In this document: one piece after another, positions 55,201 to 63,904 of the stretch
Layout of the letters: each line of letters starts with the position of its first letter
How positions within the stretch are numbered: the stretch's first letter is position 1
DNA from: Bemisia tabaci
Lineage: Eukaryota > Arthropoda > Insecta > Hemiptera > Aleyrodidae
Direction: 5' to 3'
Length of the DNA: 64,000 bases
Assembly (NCBI RefSeq): GCF_918797505.1
Contig: NC_092801.1
Span: forward strand, 10,292,001-10,356,000
The notes under the pieces: generated by a model
Database searches by the model: none
What the model saw: the letters and a program-made list of their open reading frames with translations, nothing else
What the model was told of the DNA's origin: nothing
Program-made: the position numbers and the translations under genes

Positions 55201-57817
55201 AATTTTAATTTTTCTCCACAAAAAATCAGAATTTGAAAAAAATTATGAAATCAGGATTTAGCAGTCAAAAATTCGAATTTTCCTAAATGAAAGAAAACTA
55301 GACACCCTGCTTGCTAATTTGATAAACTACTTTCAAGTAAAAAAAAAAAAAAATAACTTTTTCAAAGTTACATTTAAAAGCTTAGGATAGTGTTCAAAGG
55401 GCATAATGATTATAAGTCTTGCTTGTTTGGTACAGGAGACAAAAACAAGGGAAATCAGGGCATCAGCAAGTGCAAAATTAGGAGTTAACTGCAAATCAGC
55501 AGCATATTCTCAAGTAAGTACTGTGTGTTTGCTCTAGTGGAGGTTTTTGTAATGGGGTATTTTGGTTTGGTGATGGTGCTTATTTCGAGTCTTCATGAAA
55601 TCTGTAACTTTGTCCGTGCACTGTAGCTTGTCTAATTTCTAAAAATTTGTGTGGGTCTTACTTGAAGATCGCATTCTCGAGCCAAATATTGTGGCTGAAA
55701 TTCCTGCTTAACCTGTAAGTGGAAAGTAAGTGAAAAATTAAGTATTGCAATCAGTGTTTGAAACTCGGCATGAAGTTTTAGCAGCCGTTTGGCTCGCAAC
55801 TTTTTTTCTCAGGGGTCAAAATGAAAATGAAAATTTGAAAATTGAATTGATCACACTAGACGATGTGGCACCTTGCAGAATGTGCCAAAAACTCCCCAAA
55901 ACGGAGTTTAACAACGATTTTCATAGCGGCCAAAGGTAATTTCTTACCGGCAAATTGCTGTTTGGCTGGCGTGTGTCGCAAACATTGATTGCAATTGCTC
56001 ATGGCAAATGAATGGTTGTTTGGCAAGTGTGTCCGAAAGTGCTGCATTTTTTCTCTTGCCATTCGATCTGGAAAATTAAATGCCAAGTTTAATGACTTTT
56101 CTAGAAATTCTGTCAACACGTTTTTGACTGAACATGGCATTGCCATGTTTTCGGCGTGATTTTACTGAAAACTAAACTTCTGAGTGTATCTTACTTGGAA
56201 TCTTGAGCCACAGTGTATGCATTTTTTACCATAAATTATTTTTCGGTGAACTTAAAGGAAGTGTGAGCAACTGAGCACAATAATTATGCTGGGATCCATC
56301 ACAATAATTTGCTCTAATAATCGTGATCTCTAACATTCAATAACCTCATTTTCTTCCTAATTCTAGTTGATATGCTATTTTTGTGCTTTAAAGAGTTGTG
56401 AAGATGAAAAATGCTATAGAAGCAGGGTCGTTGGCGGTCTGAAATACCGGGAAAAGTCAAGAAATTCCTGACAAATCCATTAATCACTAAAACATAAGTG
56501 ATCTTCTAACTGTTAACCCTTTCCAGTCATTTTTAATGCTCGTCATATTTTAATCTGCTACTGAATGCCTTCTCCCATGATTTGGTCTCTTAACAAGGAA
56601 ATTTTGTCCTAAGTTTAGCAAAAGTCCATAGTATATGAGTTAGTGCAGGTCCCTAAAAATGTGTATGTATTCAAACAGTCATATTTTTACTTTTTCAGAA
56701 TTGAACCATCTGAAGAGATCCAATCATCAAAAATGCTCAAAGCTAAAGAACAAAAACCTCCTGTAAGTATCTCTGAATCACTTAAATCCATTGACTTATA
56801 ATACAATCTAGACCGCGCGCTAAGCCCGACTTTGGGCAGGAGAGGTAAGACAGCTAGGGGGGTAAAGCAAGGTAAAGACGCCCCTTCAGCTTATATGATA
56901 CAGCCTGATATACATGTAGTGTGGACCATGACTTGCGACGTCACTCGATGGCTTATATTCTCAGCGCTGCCACTTCGGCACTCCTTTAGTCCATACCTGT
57001 AGTAGAGTGTACCTTGACAAAGACACTGGCAACTTGGCAAGCTGGCTGGAACTACATGCAATCCTGGTTGCCTATTGTCACATTAAAAAATTGTAGCACG
57101 CGGTCAAGATTGTATTATAAGTCAATGCTTGAATCCCAGCCTAACCAGAGACCAAGACCATTATATGATTTCATTTCCTTTAAATGATAAAGAGGCTAGT
57201 CCAAAGAAGAATTCTCTCCCCCTCAAATCCCTTATTCAGCAGTCCATTGTAACAGTGAGGAGTGGGGCGGGGGAAGCAAACCCCCCCCCCCCCCCCCCCC
57301 CAATAAAACGAGGCTCCTGCTGCCGTTCAACATGGCTTTCTTGTGTCAACTTTTCCTGTTTGGGATCAATGCACTATTCTTTAAGAAAAATCTGAAGATG
57401 ATATCATAATGGCCGTTAGAAGTATGCTTTCTTCAAATCAAAACACGTCTGTTTGTTTATTAGTAAATTTTATCTGTCTATTGACAATCTACCAGGCTTA
57501 AGGGTTTGTTTCTCAGCTGCTTTTTTGAAGATTTTGGGCTCAAATTCATTCCATGTTTAGCGTACCATCTGAATTGTCTGTCAGTTGAAAGGAATCGATA
57601 ATCCTAGTTTAGGGAGTACGAGCGCAAAGTGGTAGAATGTAATTATCTTCCTGGTAAATAACTTTCGCGGATTTAAAACGCTCGGGGTCGAATTTTCATG
57701 GTGATTCTTATTTTAAAACAATTTTTTCAAATTTTGTTTCTTTTTCAGAATTTTGCAACAGTCAACAAATATGCTCTTTTTGATGACGATCCAGAAGACA
57801 TCAACAAACCGAACTGA
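39378..57817 (+). CDS. eIF4B: Eukaryotic translation initiation factor 4B (12 coding exons)
   Basis: Coding exons are 39378-39390, 39853-39960, 41966-42150, 44410-44526, 45886-46078, 47195-47983, 48969-49440, 50400-50496, 51230-51440, 53834-53966, 56699-56762 and 57749-57817. They join with consistent phases into 2,451 nt, 816 codons plus TGA. eIF4B is a cytoplasmic RNA-binding cofactor that stimulates the helicase eIF4A during mRNA recruitment to the 40S subunit. The protein shows a Lys-rich start, a SWAD motif (about residues 32-35), an RRM at about 78-152 with RNP1 KGYGYIEF, an Asp/Arg/Gly-rich region (about 206-625), the family blocks LNLKPR and NAKPVDTAAKERE, then PPPKENAW, and a short acidic tail with NKYALFDDD. 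Vertebrate eIF4B is about 610 residues; the extra length here is the DR-rich repeat region. The start is ATG in a good context (caaaATGG). Assignment is by recognised motifs, without a database search. Confidence 0.96.
39853..39960 (+). CDS. eIF4B: eIF4B coding exon 2
   Basis: It follows acceptor tttctgtctttcag and ends at donor gtgagt. It encodes the basic KKAKKKKK run, then TTISIVG, and the SWAD motif found near the N terminus of eIF4B. It ends in phase 1. Confidence 0.92.
   Translation, partial: GRKLRRKRRPPSVLLGPRFSPTLRSPPIVGPTSLK
41966..42150 (+). CDS. eIF4B: eIF4B coding exon 3 (RRM first half)
   Basis: It follows acceptor ctttccgcag and precedes donor gtgagt. It encodes LPKAPRSTRE, then PTSPPYQAHLTNIPFDITED, which matches the linker and RNP2 half of the eIF4B RRM. 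It ends in phase 0. Confidence 0.95.
43198..43456. repeat. Dispersed repeat, eIF4B intron 3 copy
   Basis: This block (gtcaggg..., TTTCTAGAATGGGTT, ending in ggcaacc) recurs at 53,318-53,560 and at the window's right edge (63,905-64,000). It is an interspersed repeat of unknown class with no coding content. Confidence 0.6.
44410..44526 (+). CDS. eIF4B: eIF4B coding exon 4 (RRM RNP1)
   Basis: It lies between tttttttccag and donor gtaggg, 39 codons in phase 0. It carries RNP1 as KGYGYIEF, with the two aromatic positions that stack on RNA present as Tyr and Phe. Confidence 0.95.
45457..45569. repeat. Short inverted repeat in eIF4B intron 4
   Basis: Arms ACAGGAGAAAAACAAGGGGG and the inverse near 45,548-45,567 pair with further matches inside. 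About 110 bp in total. Confidence 0.6.
45886..46078 (+). CDS. eIF4B: eIF4B coding exon 5
   Basis: It completes the RRM (NVKGRRMKIDL) and enters the Arg/Asp-rich region, including TESDWRNAPRP, which resembles the DTDWRARP block of vertebrate eIF4B. The donor reads AGAG|GCAAGT, a GC-AG intron. No GT donor that keeps the frame to exon 6 was seen nearby. Confidence 0.92.
46239..46473. mobile_element. Hairpin MITE in eIF4B intron 5
   Basis: The termini GGGGCGTGCGAAAACCGCTA and its imperfect inverse at 46,450-46,473 enclose about 190 bp of non-coding sequence that is itself partly inverted. Confidence 0.65.
46723..46975. mobile_element. Hairpin MITE in eIF4B intron 5
   Basis: The inverted ends ATTGCATTTTGCAAAAAGGA and its complement at 46,956-46,975 continue inwards with paired blocks (GGAACCAG, GCTAAGAT). 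No coding capacity. Confidence 0.7.
47195..47983 (+). CDS. eIF4B: eIF4B coding exon 6 (DR-rich)
   Basis: This is the largest exon, 789 nt, low complexity and GC-rich, coding mainly for Arg, Asp, Gly and Phe with repeated FGRRDRD and FERRG units. It corresponds to the DRYG-type self-association region of eIF4B. The opposite strand shows a long Ser/Arg/Pro-rich open frame only because of this composition. Confidence 0.93.
48969..49440 (+). CDS. eIF4B: eIF4B coding exon 7
   Basis: It begins after cccgcag with GDEPPATRKPLNLKPR and NAKPVDTAAKERELEEKW, the most diagnostic eIF4B blocks after the RRM. At about 49,190-49,385 it becomes a tandem array of an 18-nt unit coding RGDRDR. Donor is gtatgt; phase 2. 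Confidence 0.95.
50400..50496 (+). CDS. eIF4B: eIF4B coding exon 8
   Basis: It encodes RPSKENEPPKEE and PPPKENAWTKRP; the PPPKENAW block is shared with vertebrate eIF4B. Acceptor is ttatttttag, donor gtgaat. Confidence 0.93.
51230..51440 (+). CDS. eIF4B: eIF4B coding exon 9
   Basis: It encodes about 70 residues rich in Lys, Glu, Ser and Pro, a disordered C-terminal region. It is bounded by tttatttcag and gtaagt, which open intron 9 with its snoRNA-like repeats. Confidence 0.9.
51529..51611 (+). ncRNA. Box C/D snoRNA-like unit, copy 1
   Basis: Box C core TGATGA is at 51537, box D' CTGA at 51571 and box D CTGA at 51588. They are enclosed by a perfect 8-bp terminal stem TTGAGTCC / GGACTCAA. 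The segment before D' (GGGAGTAGTGGT) is the candidate guide. It lies in intron 9 of eIF4B on the sense strand, and introns of translation genes are common snoRNA hosts. Twelve bases separate box D from the stem and box C lacks the preferred first purine, so this is a candidate and not a proven snoRNA. Its target is unknown. Confidence 0.5.
51786..51870 (+). ncRNA. Box C/D snoRNA-like unit, copy 2
   Basis: Box C is at 51794, D' at 51828 and D at 51845, with the same 34- and 17-nt spacings as copy 1. The core is nearly identical, but the 5' stem base differs (TTGGTC), so closing pairing is weaker. It arose by tandem duplication together with intron flank. Confidence 0.45.
52166..52383 (-). mobile_element. 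tRNA-derived SINE
   Basis: On the minus strand a tRNA-like head with A box TGGTGTAGTGG and B box GGTTCGATTCC is followed by a tRNA-unrelated body of about 110 nt and a poly(A) tail (T-tract 52,166-52,197 on the plus strand). This is the architecture of a pol III SINE. It interrupts the second of two tandem copies of an intron 9 segment: the uninterrupted paralogous site is near 51,742. A target-site duplication was not clear. Confidence 0.85.
52431..52510 (+). ncRNA. Box C/D snoRNA-like unit, copy 3
   Basis: Box C is at 52437, D' at 52471 and D at 52488, with the same spacings. The guide segment GGGAGTAGTGGT is unchanged while the region after D' has diverged. The terminal pairing is GGTC / GACC. 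The SINE at 52,166-52,383 inserted just upstream of this copy. Confidence 0.45.
52563..52649 (+). ncRNA. Box C/D snoRNA-like unit, copy 4 (diverged)
   Basis: This is the most diverged copy: box C reads CGATGA at 52574, D' is at 52608 and D at 52625. The 34- and 17-nt spacings and the GGGAGTAGTGGT CTGA block are kept. The flanks differ from the other copies yet still pair (CTCCA with TGGAG), which suggests compensatory change. Confidence 0.4.
52769..53121. repeat. 350-bp near-perfect palindrome in eIF4B intron 9
   Basis: Arms of about 154 bp (52,769-52,923 and 52,965-53,121) are inverted and almost identical, differing mainly by run-length indels, around a loop of about 41 nt. No coding content or known terminal motif is seen. 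It is probably a fold-back MITE. Confidence 0.85.
53318..53560. repeat. Dispersed repeat, eIF4B intron 9 copy
   Basis: Shares TTTCTAGAATGGGTTTGA and the flanking order of motifs with the copy at 43,198-43,456. Confidence 0.6.
53834..53966 (+). CDS. eIF4B: eIF4B coding exon 10
   Basis: It encodes a disordered Pro/Gln/Asp-rich stretch ending in DDSEWSTKVSR. It is bounded by tttattgcag and gtacag. Confidence 0.88.
55062..55309. mobile_element. Short TIR element in eIF4B intron 10
   Basis: The ends AGGGTGTCTAG and CTAGACACCCT are inverted copies, and CTTGCT occurs just outside both ends as a possible target duplication. The interior is AT-rich and non-coding. The superfamily is uncertain. Confidence 0.55.
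56699..56762 (+). CDS. eIF4B: eIF4B coding exon 11
   Basis: This short exon encodes RIEPSEEIQSSKMLKAKEQK and ends in phase 0 at gtaagt. It is supported by phase agreement with both neighbours and by clean splice sites. Confidence 0.85.
56789..57127. mobile_element. TIR element with 8-bp target duplication (hAT-like MITE)
   Basis: Terminal inverted repeats of about 33 bp start with CATTGACTTATAATAC. The flanks CTTAAATC and CTTGAATC form an 8-bp duplication with one mismatch. An 8-bp duplication is the hAT superfamily signature; the internal 270 bp has no transposase. It lies inside eIF4B intron 11. Confidence 0.7.
57749..57817 (+). CDS. eIF4B: eIF4B coding exon 12 and stop
   Basis: It encodes NFATVNKYALFDDDPEDINK plus PN and TGA. 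A KY-hydrophobic-acidic ending is typical of animal eIF4B. Acceptor is tttttcag. Confidence 0.93.
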   Translation, partial: NFATVNKYALFDDDPEDINKPN

Positions 57818-58090
57818 TTTTTTCAACTATCACACCCCTATTTTTTGTCCCTTTCAATTCTATTCATTATCGCTCATGGTTCATCCATGGTTATTCAGTA
57901 ACTTAACCCTTGCCTCCAACTTAAAGATAAATTTTATGTAACAGAATTTTAGTGTGTCCCATCTAATGATTACAGATCCTTTACTTATGTTCGTTTTACT
58001 TTCATCGATTGGCCCTGTGTCCTCTTATTTTCACCTTAAATTATTTCATCAAGAATTTTGTTTGTCTGTAACTGAAACTACAAGGCTGAA

Positions 58091-58121
<31 letters not shown>

Positions 58122-59965
58122 TCTTTATCGTGTTTAATTCTCAAAAGGTGTTGAACATCAGGAATCCCAAGCGTTTAGTTAAGTATCCATTTGGGCCTGT
58201 TTTTTTTTTTTTTTTTTTTAATCAATATTTTTGCATTTTTCCTGAAAAACGTCCCTCTTTTCCTCACAATTTCAAAAAATTGTTAATTTTTTCTTCAGCC
58301 AAGAAAATATTTTTTTCTTTCTTCTCTTTTATTTTTGTTTTTTTTTTAATTGTAAGTGAAATTTGTCTAGAGACTTAATCACTCCCTTTCTTGTGAATAT
58401 AACTTCGCGAGTACATACTGGATATTTATTCTGTACCTACACTATGTATGTATGTATGTATCAATTGTGATTTTATATTCTACGATTCAACCAAGCGTTG
58501 CAGTCGCAACAAAATTGCTAAAAGGTATTTTTATACTATTTTTACTTCCCTGATACGCAGTGTTACCATTTCTAAGGCAGCTTGATTTTCGTAGAGATGG
58601 AGGACTAGACTCATATCGATAAAAACTTTAATGCGCTGGGTCATCGTTCTTACAAACGAAAAAAAATTGTCTGGAAACGGTACCTCCGCTGAAAGTCTGA
58701 GGAACTTTTCCAAGTCAGGGTTTGAGTGCTCTGTGTGTGCGTGTTTGTACATTTAAGTATGGATGAAGCCGATCGTCCGAATATCGGAATTCGGCGATCG
58801 GCAGATTTTGTTGTAATCTACTCTCGAAAACTTTCAGTCCTGTTTTTGGTCTTCTTTGCATCAATCTCACCACGTCAGTTTTGTCAGTTTGCAGTAAAAT
58901 TGCCCAATCCTTTAATTTCTGATGGTTCTTTAACCATTTTGTCTGTAGTATGTAATTTTCAGTCTGAAGTGAACAGTACGCATCTTGATTTGTCCGGGCG
59001 CAAGAAAATTTAGTTCATTGTTGTTAGAATCAGAATAAGTTTGATATCTTCATTTTTAATAGCTGCTTGCGTAATTATAGATCTGATGGCATAACTTTCA
59101 GATATGTAGTTGGATGAAACTCTAAATTCTTGCATTATGAACTAAGAGGAAGTAATTTCTGCTTCCTATTGCTGACAAATTTGTCAATGTCTTGATTTTC
59201 GTTAGAATTATAACTTGAGTTCTCCAGCATTAATAAATTTGAGATAATTTGAGGCCTGTGATAAGAAACTGCAATATTCTAGTCATGGCTCTCTCTCTCC
59301 TTAGACTGAGAAATTTTATCATTCCAAAGTTGACAATTGGGAATCAATTTTGCTCAATTTGAAAGCACAAGTAAACTTATTTGTTTCTTTTATTTTGCCG
59401 AGTTGCAACATGAATATGTTCTCTTTTATGTATAATTATGCTTTTCAAGACGTTTTCCCCCTGTTTTGCACAGAAATCACGATGATCTAAACTATCAAAT
59501 ATAAATGACAAATTGTATATTTAGACGCATTTTAGACCTTTCCCACTTTTACATTTTCCAATTGTTTTTCTGAGAAAAAGGTATGAGTTCAAATAAGTAA
59601 TCAGTCAAAATACCTTCAATCAACATATTACTATTGTCTTAATTGTTCTATCTACGTATTCGTTCGTCATCTGAATTAATTTCTTGCGCTCGGATAAACA
59701 GAAGCTAATGTTAAGTATTATTCTTTTACCTTTTTCATCAGTTTTTTTTTTATTTTGCGGCCCTCACCGCTCCACGCAATTTATCAGTTTTGAATCTACT
59801 CCAATGTACATAATACTACACGCATATAGGTTATTAATTGATTAGTTAATTCAATATTTTGGTGTATTTTGTTTACCTTTTTAATGATTGGTTTTTAATA
59901 TTGTTGCAACTGAAACCTTAGTTTGTTTATAAATTGAATAAACTTACTATTATATTTGGTAAACT
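57818..59965 (+). other. eIF4B: Probable eIF4B 3'UTR
   Basis: AT-rich and T-rich sequence follows the stop codon without open frames of interest. An AATAAA at 59,937-59,942 is followed by T/GT-rich sequence and is the best polyadenylation signal. An earlier AATAAA near 59,232 is an alternative. T-tracts near 58,092 and 58,200 and a (TATG)n run near 58,443 are simple repeats. Confidence 0.5.
59937..59942 (+). terminator. Candidate poly(A) signal AATAAA
   Basis: A canonical hexamer lies about 2.1 kb after the eIF4B stop, with a T/G-rich stretch within 30 nt downstream. It was chosen by sequence only. Confidence 0.45.
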
Positions 59966-60716
59966 GTTTTGTCTGATCTTGAATTGTCTCTACTCCTCGT
60001 GTCCAATTAGAAGAAGGATCCTTTGCGTAATGGTTAAAGTTAATTTTGTTTCGAATTTTCTTCCTTTTTTAAACCACTGGATATTTTCTCAGTTTTGAAC
60101 TTCGAAATTCTATCCTAGCGGGTATCTTTACTTTGAATTTTTAGAAGCGGTACAATCTTTCATCATTGCTGGCACCAACAAAAAAACGAAAAGAAAAAAA
60201 AAAAGCAATTTTTGAAAAATGAAAAATTAAGCTGAGTGTAGCTAAAAGGAACCGACTCTTTCGGTATTTTTCAGGAACAATACCTCAGGATTCTTTCTCC
60301 TAATCAGAATGAAATGAGTCGAATACTAACTTAGATATTAGTTTAATTTTCACACTAAAGTTGCAAAATAATCTAGTTAGTTTGTAGACTAAGAGCGCAA
60401 ATTATCTCAATCTAATGGCTCAATTCCTCTGATTTTACAGTCATACAACTTGTAAAATATGTAATTTGAAAAAAGAATACTAAGCAATCCATCCCTTCCC
60501 CCTAAAGAGTGTTTTAAATATATACCTGGAAGAGACCGTTCAGAAATTTTATTATATATTTTGTTTGGAAGTAATTTATTCCGTACGTCACAATATTCAA
60601 CCGCATGTTTTCATACAACCAACATACATGGAAGTCTTATAGTAGGGGAAGGATATCTTCTTTGATTTTTTTGGTCCAAAGGAGGTAAACCCATTATTAT
60701 CACAGATATTAAGCTT
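59966..60716. other. No recognised feature
   Basis: AT-rich sequence after the likely end of eIF4B; no frame or repeat recognised. Confidence 0.4.
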
Positions 60717-60908
60717 ACAAGGGGAACTTCCCAAGCTGCCGCCTCCGATCGGGCTGAAAAAATTCATACGAACTCTTTGGATGAATTTATTTGACCCGTA
60801 TTTTTTTGTTTTTTCCAACGCCCCCTAGAAACCCCCCAAAAAAATTCCGGAAAGTCTTGCTTTGAGCGCTCGAGTGTATATACGTAGTATAGCATCAATA
60901 TCTTATCA

Positions 60909-60983
60909 GTCGGCGGTGGCTCTGCGGTAGCGCGCTTGCCCGGTGTTACAGCGGTCCCGGGTTCGAATCCCGGGCGCCGCGCC
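60909..60983 (+). other. tRNA-like sequence (left arm)
   Basis: A perfect T arm and B box (CCCGGGTTCGAATCCCGGG) and an A-box-like TGGCTCTGCGG are present. The acceptor stem pairs in only about 6 positions, the D stem has 3 pairs, and no normal 5-bp anticodon stem with a 7-nt loop forms. It is therefore probably a tRNA-derived pol III promoter and not a working tRNA. Confidence 0.6.
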
Positions 60984-61563
60984 TACTTTTTACGACCGAA
61001 TTTTATATTCTCACACATTTTCACATCGAATCCCATTTAATACAGTGGAACTTAAAACATCAATTAATTTACAACCATCATCTAACACAAATTGATCTAC
61101 GATCAATAACTTCTTCAATTTGAAGTATAGATTTTTTTGGGAGGGGGGGGGGGGGGGATACGCGCGCGATTATCTCGCCAATCACTGTACTTTTACATTA
61201 GCCGACGACCCGCTCCGCCCCCTCACATCAACATATTTCTCCGATTACCCGTATGCGTCATGATTTTGTGGATAATGACGGGAAAAATCATGACGCATAC
61301 GGGTGATCGGGAGAAATATGTTGATGTGAGGGCGGAGCGGGTCGTCGGCTAATGTAAAAGTACAGTGATTGGCGAGATAATCGCGCGCGTATCCCCCCCC
61401 CCCCTCCCAAAAAAATCTATACTTCAAATTGAAGAAGTTATTGATCGTAGATCAATTTGTGTTAGATGATGGTTGTAAATTAATTGATGTTTTAAGTTCC
61501 ACTGTATTAAATGGGATTCGATGTGAAAATGTGTGAGAATATAAAATTCGGTCGTAAAAAGTA

Positions 61564-61638
61564 GGCGCGGCGCCCGGGATTCGAACCCGGGACCGCTGTA
61601 ACACCGGGCAAGCGCGCTACCGCAGAGCCACCGCCGAC
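61564..61638 (-). other. tRNA-like sequence (right arm)
   Basis: Mirror copy of the block at 60,909-60,983 on the opposite strand, with the same B box and the same missing anticodon stem. Confidence 0.6.
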
Positions 61639-61830
61639 TGATAAGATATTGATGCTATACTACGTATATACACTCGAGCATTCAAAGCAAGACTTTCCGG
61701 AATTTTTTGGGGGGGTTTCTAGGGGGCGTTGGAAAAAACAAAAAAATACAGGTCAAATAAATTCATCCAAAGAGTTCGTATGAATTTTTTCAGCCCGATC
61801 GGAGGCGGCAGCTTGGGAAGTTCCCCTTGT

Positions 61831-62776
61831 TAGCCCTAAACCTAATGAAAGTTCACAGTGATTAATATATATGCAAGCAACTTGTAGGCAAAGAATAAAA
61901 AAATCTCATTATGCAGGAAATATTACATTTTCAAGAGGCAAAGAACATGCATTACGCTTTGATAAATTGTGAGCTGTGGAAGGCATTGATCTCCTTTTCC
62001 TGTACAGAAGATATTTCAGAGATCCGTAAAATATTCACTTTATATTTGCTTTATCATCTGCAAGTCTCTTACTTAAGTCGAACTTATTGAATTTTTGAAC
62101 TGAGCTTGCTGATACATTTTTTTGAATGAACTCTCCTGCGTGAATAGACCTCTGAATTTAAATGAATCCTCAGAGTAAATAGCAATGCTCGCCTAATATC
62201 GACAGCAAAACTTCTACAGCTTGTATCTCGTCTGCGGTGTTTATATTTTAGCCTCTATTTTATTTTTCACAGAAGAGCAAAATCAGCATAGTTCCCCAAA
62301 GTTTTTTTCAAGATTTGCCTTGCACAGAAGAGAAAAATCATGGAAGGTTTTAAGAATTCACATTGAATAGCTCTCTAGTTATAAAGTAGACAGAGTTTAT
62401 ATCAGGAAGGAATTAACCCTTATTTTCGAAAAAATTTATTTAAGAATGTTTCTGAGTTCCACTAGCCGTATATTTTCTCCTACCCAAAAGTGAGAGTAGG
62501 AAAAAAGAAATAAAATCGTGAAGAGAGGTTTTAAAGTTTATTTTTTACACTGAGCCTTTTGCAGGATGAAAACTTCAAACCTCTTTTTCTCAGTTTCAAC
62601 TTAATGTGGGTTGGCTCCTTTCTGATGAACTCGGTCCATATGAAGTACGACAGAAAGTTGGCAACTGCACAAACCGCGATATGCAGTTAGAGAATTTCAC
62701 CATCGATATGTATAAACCTATGTACAATACAAAAAGAAAACAATGAAAAAAGGGCATGACAAGCCCAAAAAATGGT
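61831..62776. other. Mostly unrecognised; H4-like right end near 62,610-62,638
   Basis: TTGGCTCCTTTCTGATGAAC followed by tcggtcc is a diverged H4 right end; its left end was not found. 62,320-62,400 shares cacagaagagaaaaatca-like blocks with the repeat at 22,376 and 63,230. Confidence 0.4.
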
Positions 62777-63014
62777 AAAACCACAGCAAAGACGTTTTGG
62801 GCCAGTTATATGCCCCATTTACAACTGGAAACAAGGCTAAAACTTAACGCAAGGCAATGAGCATGCAACTGACCAAGGCAGGCATTCCTGCACTTGGAGT
62901 TTACACTTATTCTCATCTCAGTTGCATGCATATTTTCTTGCTTTAATTTTTAGGCTTGTTTCCATTTGAAACTGGGCATGTAATTGGCCCAAAACTTTCT
63001 AGTTGTGTTTTTAC
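62777..63014. repeat. Hairpin element
   Basis: Inverted blocks GTTTTGGGCC / GGCCCAAAAC and CTGGAAACAAGGCT / GGCTTGTTTCCA pair across about 240 bp. No coding content. Confidence 0.55.
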
Positions 63015-63119
63015 TATTCATTAGCCGAGATACATATATACATGCTTTTTCTTGTATTTTATTGTTAAATCGGGCCATTGGGTTGTGTATCTCTTAACTT
63101 CACACCTTTACATGTCGAT

Positions 63120-63365
63120 AACCAAAGTGCAAAACCACGTATCTCCATTGCGATGCCTCAAAATTTCCTCTCGTGTTTTATTATTTTAAATTAAGACAAG
63201 CCAATTTTATAGCTTGAAATTGACACAGAATATTCTGCATATAGAGAAGAAAAATCAAGGAAATTTACAAGAAATTAGGTACCTACGTCGACTAAAATAA
63301 AAAAATAAATTATGACAGGCAGTCTGCAACAACCCGAACGGAGATACGTCATTTCGCAATTGGAT
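63120..63365. repeat. Interspersed repeat relic
   Basis: GTGCAAAACCACGTATCTCC at one end and an inverse-like ggagatacgtcatttcgc at the other suggest old TIRs. Related blocks occur at 7,296, 22,376 and 33,690. It may lie in the 3'UTR of the minus-strand gene whose last exon is at 63,421. Confidence 0.55.
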
Positions 63366-63420
63366 GATTTCTATCCAATCTGAGAATCTGCTTTCGCAGT
63401 TGTAGGTTCTTAATTGATTT

Positions 63421-63579
63421 TTAAATGAGGTCCTCTGCGAAGTCCTCCATTTTGACCTTCAACCCATGCTCACTTAGAATCGACTTGAAATGATTCATTC
63501 TGTCCTGATGCGTTTTCATGACGGCCGCCAATTTGTTCTGAAGCTTTTTGATCTGCGAATTTTTCGCGTTTAGAATTTC
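63421..63579 (-). CDS. Last coding exon of an unidentified coiled-coil protein (partial gene)
   Basis: On the minus strand a strong acceptor (ttttttctgtcctgacag) is followed by 52 codons and TAA in phase 0. The peptide begins EILNAKNSQIKKLQNKLAAV, continues through KTHQDRMNHFKSILSEHGL and ends EDFAEDLI. It is charged, heptad-like and rich in Lys, Gln and Glu, as in coiled coils. The remaining exons must lie right of the window. The protein was not recognised. Reverse-strand AATAAA hexamers (TTTATT on plus) near 63,176 and 63,057 could end the transcript. Confidence 0.65.
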   Translation of the reverse strand, partial: EILNAKNSQIKKLQNKLAAVMKTHQDRMNHFKSILSEHGLKVKMEDFAEDLI

Positions 63580-63904
63580 CTGTCAGGACAGAAAAAATAT
63601 TATTCCATTAAACACTTGCTCGGTAATAGGTAACATCAAAAAGTGAAACCTGGAGTCCTGGGGAAGTGAAGAGGTTGATGGTCGAAAACGTCCGTTCTAA
63701 GTTTTAAAATTCCAGAGGTAGTTAAAAGGGTCTTAAGACAAAACAGCTTTAAATTACCTTGCGGTTGACCCCAAATGGCTAGCACAGGTTGCACGTTGCA
63801 ATAACTTGCGATCATGTGGTAAAATAATTGCTACTGCATCGGAGTGTTGTGTATGTTGCCTATCTACTAATTGAAGGTGCTTCTCTTATTAAAATATTTT
63901 AGGA

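Larger units (their letters stand above)
60717..61830. repeat. 1.1-kb near-perfect palindrome with a tRNA-like sequence in each arm
   Basis: Arms 60,717-61,267 and 61,284-61,830 are inverted copies around a 16-nt loop. They differ at only a few bases (for example GAGCGCTC against GAATGCTC near 60,870 and 61,682) and in G-run lengths. Each arm carries a pol III-type tRNA-like block. The small differences argue against a simple sequencing artefact. It is likely a fold-back element or an inverted duplication of a tRNA-derived repeat. Confidence 0.85.

Noticed and set aside
60909..60983. A functional tRNA gene
   Set aside because: The T arm is perfect, but no normal anticodon stem-loop forms and it lies in a repeat with a mirror copy.
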